From assembly GCA_029817715.1 (NCBI GenBank), contig JARUPY010000471.1:2046001-2110000 (forward strand): DNA of 64,000 nucleotides. Reading direction: 5' to 3'. Each line of letters begins with the position of its first letter. Positions within the stretch are counted from its first letter, which is position 1. Below, piece after piece: positions 60,466 through 64,000 of this stretch. The stretch is from Melastoma dodecandrum (lineage: Eukaryota; Streptophyta; Magnoliopsida; Myrtales; Melastomataceae). The notes below the pieces were generated by a model. The model had not been told where the DNA came from, searched no databases, and was given only the letters and a program-made list of their open reading frames with translations. Both the position numbers and the translations under genes were made by a program.

Positions 60466-60719
60466 CCCACCTGTCACTTTGAGTGAGCCGCTTTGGCAGC
60501 CAAGCACTCAAAGCACAAATATGAGATAACTCACTTGCTGAGGACACGTGCGATTGTAAGAAAACCCGGTTGTCACTCAGGTCGAGTCGCTTTGGCAACC
60601 AAACGACCAGAGCACAAATCCAAAAGCCGCTTACCCTTAATGCACATGCCCGTGAGATGACCCACCTGTCACCGTAAACGAGCCACTTTGGCAGCCAAAC
60701 GCTTACAGCACAAATGTGA
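60466..60719. repeat. Three imperfect ~97-bp repeats in copia leader
   Basis: Copies start near 60466, 60565 and 60661, sharing CC.CCTGTCAC, then GAG(C/T)C(G/A)CTTTGGCA(G/A)CCAA and AGCACAAAT. They lie between the primer-binding site and the gag start. Confidence 0.75.
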
Positions 60720-60803
60720 AAACACCCACAAGTTCACTCACAAAGATCACATGTTCCCTTAGTCACATATGTATGCTCAATAATAATTTTTTTTTTTATG
60801 GAC

Positions 60804-60947
60804 TTCCGCAGCTGCGGAATAATCCGCCGCAGCTGCGGCGCGCGGTAACAGAATGTTCCGCAGCTGCGGAATAATCCGCCGCAGCTGCGGCGCGCGGTAA
60901 CAGAATGTTCCGCAGCTGCGGAATGATCCGTCGCAGCTGCGGAATGA
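60804..60947. repeat. Tandem 52-bp repeat built from CCGCAGCTGCGG palindromes
   Basis: Units start at 60804, 60856 and 60908. Each contains two copies of the 12-base palindrome CCGCAGCTGCGG separated by AATAATCCG or close to it; the last unit is partial and its second palindrome has lost the first C. The array sits in the transcribed leader of the copia element. Confidence 0.95.
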
Positions 60948-61078
60948 CGTCTGTTCGTCTTCCACTAAACCTAATTTCGCGAAAACCGATCCTAATCACC
61001 AGAATCGATCCCAAATCGCGAAATCTTTTCAAAAATACATAATCAAACTTCGTGCGGATCCCAAATCGACAAACGGTT

Positions 61079-61090
61079 GCTCTGATACCA
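61079..61090 (-). promoter_or_regulatory. Primer-binding site of copia element
   Basis: Minus-strand TGGTATCAGAGC, complementary to the 3' end of initiator tRNA-Met, two bases after the 5' LTR. Confidence 0.95.
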
Positions 61091-61092
61091 CA

Positions 61093-61620
61093 TGTAAGCG
61101 AATTAATCGCTAACCCAAGATCACCGCAGTCGATTTGGAACACCAAGAACTGGGAAAACGGAAGCGTACCTGATTGCGCCATGATCTCCAATAGAAAGAA
61201 CGCGGAAGTGACGATCCTTAGCAGCAATCCGGTAGAGACGAACAGAATGATCTGCAGCAAGAAGACGGCGCCCTAGGTCTTCCCCTTTCTTCTGATAAAA
61301 CGGCCGATGGAACAACAATCTCAGTTATCAGCGAAAGAGGGGACCTAGCGCTTACATTAGTCGACGGGCCCTTCCATCACGGGCTTACGCCGATACTTGG
61401 CCTACACCGAATTGCCGTCCAACCCACATCATACAATAACCGAGATGTCGCAAAAGTCCATAACAAATATCACCGAACCTCAATGGACTATCATGCATTG
61501 TCCCGTAATCAACATACAACCCGGTTTTTCAAGATAGATAAAACATAATTAATTATAGCCCAAAGGAATTTTATAAACAAAACAAAAGAAAGAAAACAAA
61601 AGTTCAATAAAATTCCAACA
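61093..61620 (-). repeat. 5' LTR of the copia element
   Basis: 528 bp, identical to the other LTR except one base noted. It should contain the element's promoter. Confidence 0.95.
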
Positions 61621-61715
61621 ACCCCTCCCTGTCCTCCTCTCGCAACAAGAACTTCATCCCCTGGATTTGCTAAATCGGCGAAAAACTTGCCAATTCTTGC
61701 GTTTGACAACCGTAC
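61621..61715 (-). pseudogene. OBG-type GTPase remnant, Obg-fold exon
   Basis: After acceptor CTATCAG the minus strand reads VRLSNARIGKFFADLANPGD then EVLVARGGQGG, the Gly-rich Obg fold of OBG GTPases. The exon ends GGG at 61623, where the uninterrupted gene would continue GTGAGATATT as a splice donor. The copia element inserted at this donor. Its partner pieces are at 54547-54976. Confidence 0.7.
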
Positions 61716-61836
61716 CTGATAGGTTCCAACAGTCACGAAGCATAGCCTAAACCAGCACGTCAGTAGTGCAAACATGCCCGGAGAAATTCTTGAACTTCGG
61801 TTCGACTCGAACGTGTCGCATACAAGCAATCATGAC

Positions 61837-63703
61837 TGTTGAGGCGGGAACCGCCGACGCCGATGACGAAAGCGGAAAGAATAACGGGAAACGATGTCCG
61901 ACGCACAGATTTACGTGGTTCGGCCCAAATCAGCCTACGTCCACGGGGAGGTCCTTCTTGAGATTCCACTATAACCAACGAGTTATACGATTACAAGCCC
62001 TGAGAAAGTTTCACCCCGAGTCTCCGTAGAAAGCCCTCTGCCCGACTCTCCAAACATTCTCACCGCTCACCATGTATCACTCGTTCCTAGTACAACGGCT
62101 CACCAGAGACCCCGGAGCGCGACAGCCCGTCGCCTCCCTTACCCTAGTTACAGAGTCTACATCGCACCAATTCATGGATTTCACCTATTCGAACCTCTGA
62201 ACAATTCGTCTAGTTATAATAGACAATAAAATCTAGGACGATATCTAATATCCCATTATATCACACGAAATCTTATACTACATAACAGATTCTCCAAGAT
62301 TTCAACTTCGGATCACATTCCTAACAATCTCCACCTTGAGCCGAAGTCCCTAAAATCTTCGAGATCTTTTTCCTAGATCTCCCAGGTTCCGAATGTCTCC
62401 CCTTTCATCCGTCGCGTCTTCCTGAGTGTATCGTCACCACATGTGACAATCACTTTACATTCCACACGATAGCAACACTTGCGCTTCCAAGCAACTACTA
62501 TGCACTCTGGCTCCAGCTCACCCTTGCGGTCAGCACTCAGTACCTTCTTGGTACCCGGAGAAGTCCCACTTGTCGATTGTTGCCAGACTTCTCCACTTGA
62601 AACTTTAATCCGTTCCAGCTCACTATTGACTTCACTGTCAATGCGAGCATAACAGCCGAACTACCTCATCGGCTGTACCTACTTGACACTCTCAAGCCCG
62701 TACACACAGCCCGTGTACCCGCGTTGTTAGATAACGCTCCATCTGAAACTAGAAATCCGCTTCAGATAATCTGATCAAATTATCATGCCCTTAAGAGCCT
62801 TGCTAACCCCCTTGACTCCGACCCCAAATTTCGCATGAACCTGTACTTGCGCCTTAGCACCCACGTGGCTTTCACTATCCGCGCTCCGCACACCCGATCA
62901 TTAATCGGTGAACTCCACCTCACCGTAAGAAGTTCAATACTCAAACTTCTCCACCTCGAACTAAAGAATCGTTCCCCCTTGCTCTCAACGCGCCCGTCGG
63001 TACCGCAAGTATCCACGTTGAACCTAGTGCACTAACTCCCATCGACGTCCTTTCTAGGCTCAAAAACCATGAGCTGCATATCTCTATGCATCCGTGCTTC
63101 TTCCAAGCACTCTTTTTACCAATCTGCATTCTCGTTGACATCTCACCCACTGCATCGTCTTCCTTCACCTTATCAAGGCTAGCCCCCTCTGAACTTCCGC
63201 CGAGGAAATTCACCGATCTTCACGACCTCGCTCTAATACCAATTGTTGAGGCGGGAACCGCCTGCGCCGATGACGAAAGCAGAAAGAATAACGGGAAACG
63301 ATGTCCGATGCACATATTTACATAGTTCGGCTCAAACCAGCTTACGTCCACGGGGAGGTCCTCCTTGAGATTCCACTATAAGAAATGAGTTACACGACTA
63401 CAAGTTCCGAGAAAGTTTTACCCCGAGTCCCCGTAGAAAGCCCTCTATCCGACTCCACCAGAGACCCCGGAGCGCGACAACCCGTCGCCTCCCTTACCCT
63501 AGTTACAGAGTCTAGGTCGCACTAACCCGTGGATCTCACCTATCCGACTCTCATATTCGAACCTCTGGACAATCCGTCTATTTATAATAGACAATAAAAT
63601 CTAGGATGATATCTTTTCGATATCCCATTATATCACACGAAATCTTATATGATATGACCTGACAGATTCTCCAAGATTTCAACTTCGGATCACATTTCTA
63701 ACA
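61837..63703 (-). mobile_element. Non-autonomous LTR element (1.87 kb, copia-type ends)
   Basis: Two direct LTRs, 61837-62326 (490 bp) and 63243-63703 (461 bp), start TGTTGAGGCGGGAACCGCC and end with TAACA; they are visibly diverged. On the minus strand the right LTR is followed by TTGGTATTAGAGC (63240-63228, close to the tRNA-Met primer site). The tract CAAGGTGGAGAT (just inside 62327) precedes the left LTR. Flanks ATGAC (61832-61836) and ATGAG (63704-63708) look like a decayed 5-bp target duplication. The 916-bp interior has no gag or pol frame. Age is clearly greater than that of the neighbouring copia element. Confidence 0.88.
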
Positions 63704-64000
63704 ATGAGCCTAGAGTGATTGACTCCAGCGACAAGAGCAGTCATGAGAAGCAACATTCATCGACAAAGATCCAATTGATGAGAAATGTTAGTTGACCAGA
63801 GCTATTGACAGGAGCTATCAAGCAAAAGGCAACCAAGCGAGTGTGGTGAGATTATTTGAGCATTCATTATCCTGGTGGTGGCCTAGCTTGTATCTGGATG
63901 TAGCATCGTTCATCTTCGAGTTCATCTACAGTGGGTTGTTGCTGTATACGTACATGTTTCGAGTTGGGTCAGTTTTTCCGGTGGACTAGCTTGTATCCAG
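63704..64000. other. Unassigned sequence at window end
   Basis: The open frame at 63792-63989 contains a hydrophobic run but has no family match. The sequence CTAGCTTGTAT recurs at about 63883 and 63987. The window ends here, so a longer gene cannot be excluded. Confidence 0.35.

Larger units (their letters stand above)
54977..61620 (-). mobile_element. Complete Ty1/copia LTR retrotransposon (6,644 bp)
   Basis: The element is in minus orientation. The LTRs (54977-55504 and 61093-61620) are both 528 bp, start TG and end CA, and differ by a single base that I could find (A/G near 55450/61566). The target duplication is ACCCC (54972-54976 and 61621-61625). The primer-binding site TGGTATCAGAGC (61090-61079, tRNA-Met type) follows the 5' LTR. 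A purine tract (minus-strand AGTGGGAGAA, just inside 55505) precedes the 3' LTR. One intact gag-pol frame lies between. Equal, nearly identical LTRs and an open frame mean a very recent insertion. Confidence 0.97.

Noticed and set aside
60780..60950. Palindromic 52-bp array as a CRISPR
   Set aside because: Spacers are not unique, there are no cas genes, and it lies in a plant retrotransposon leader.
63792..63989. Terminal open frame with hydrophobic run
   Set aside because: No recognisable family and truncated by the window end.

Overview
This window is nuclear DNA from a dicot plant. The signs are genes with short GT-AG introns, plant-only families (ZF-HD, RADIALIS-like, PPR, BBD nuclease, WAT1-like, DREB2), a tRNA-Ala(AGC), plant telo-boxes and plant LTR and MULE-type elements. 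No bacterial, organellar or viral block was seen. The species cannot be fixed from the sequence alone. Most of the exon-intron models below were assembled by hand from conserved protein blocks and splice sites that keep the reading frame.

Layout. 1-18 kb: 3' end of an acyl-AMP ligase gene, ZHD5-like ZF-HD factor, small secreted Ala/Lys-rich protein, tRNA-Ala, RADIALIS-like MYB, NFD5-like PPR protein, long Pro-rich protein, two small spliced genes of unknown function (116 and 100 aa) and proteasome alpha-type 1 (PAF1). 18-39 kb: auxilin-like J-domain protein (8 exons), two-TM DUF4408/DUF761-type protein, bifunctional nuclease BBD (9 exons), bZIP44-type factor with its sucrose-control uORF, and proteasome ATPase RPT4 (10 exons). 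39-54 kb: a MULE-like inverted-repeat element carrying split pieces of an ERF gene, a GT4 glycosyltransferase, a three-domain jacalin lectin gene with an in-frame stop, thioredoxin h, a MULE-type MITE with a perfect 9-bp target duplication, a WAT1-like transporter and a DREB2D-like factor. 54-64 kb: broken OBG-type GTPase pieces split by a young complete Ty1/copia element (6,644 bp, 528-bp LTRs, TSD ACCCC), followed by an older non-autonomous LTR element.

From memory of Arabidopsis locus numbers, which was not checked, ZHD5, RL6/RL5, NFD5, AUL1, BBD1/2, bZIP44, the GT4 gene, the three-jacalin lectin, a TRX h, DREB2D and WAT1 lie in the paired chromosome-1 segments At1g752-755 and At1g195-197. 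The window therefore looks like an unfractionated version of those two duplicated blocks, with PAF1, RPT4 and the transposable elements interspersed.

The genes are ordinary, separately transcribed nuclear genes and do not form one pathway. Points of highest interest: the conserved sucrose-responsive uORF peptide, the ERF pieces inside a MULE-like inverted repeat, the nonsense codon in the otherwise intact lectin, the palindromic tandem array in the copia leader, and the copia insertion at a splice donor.
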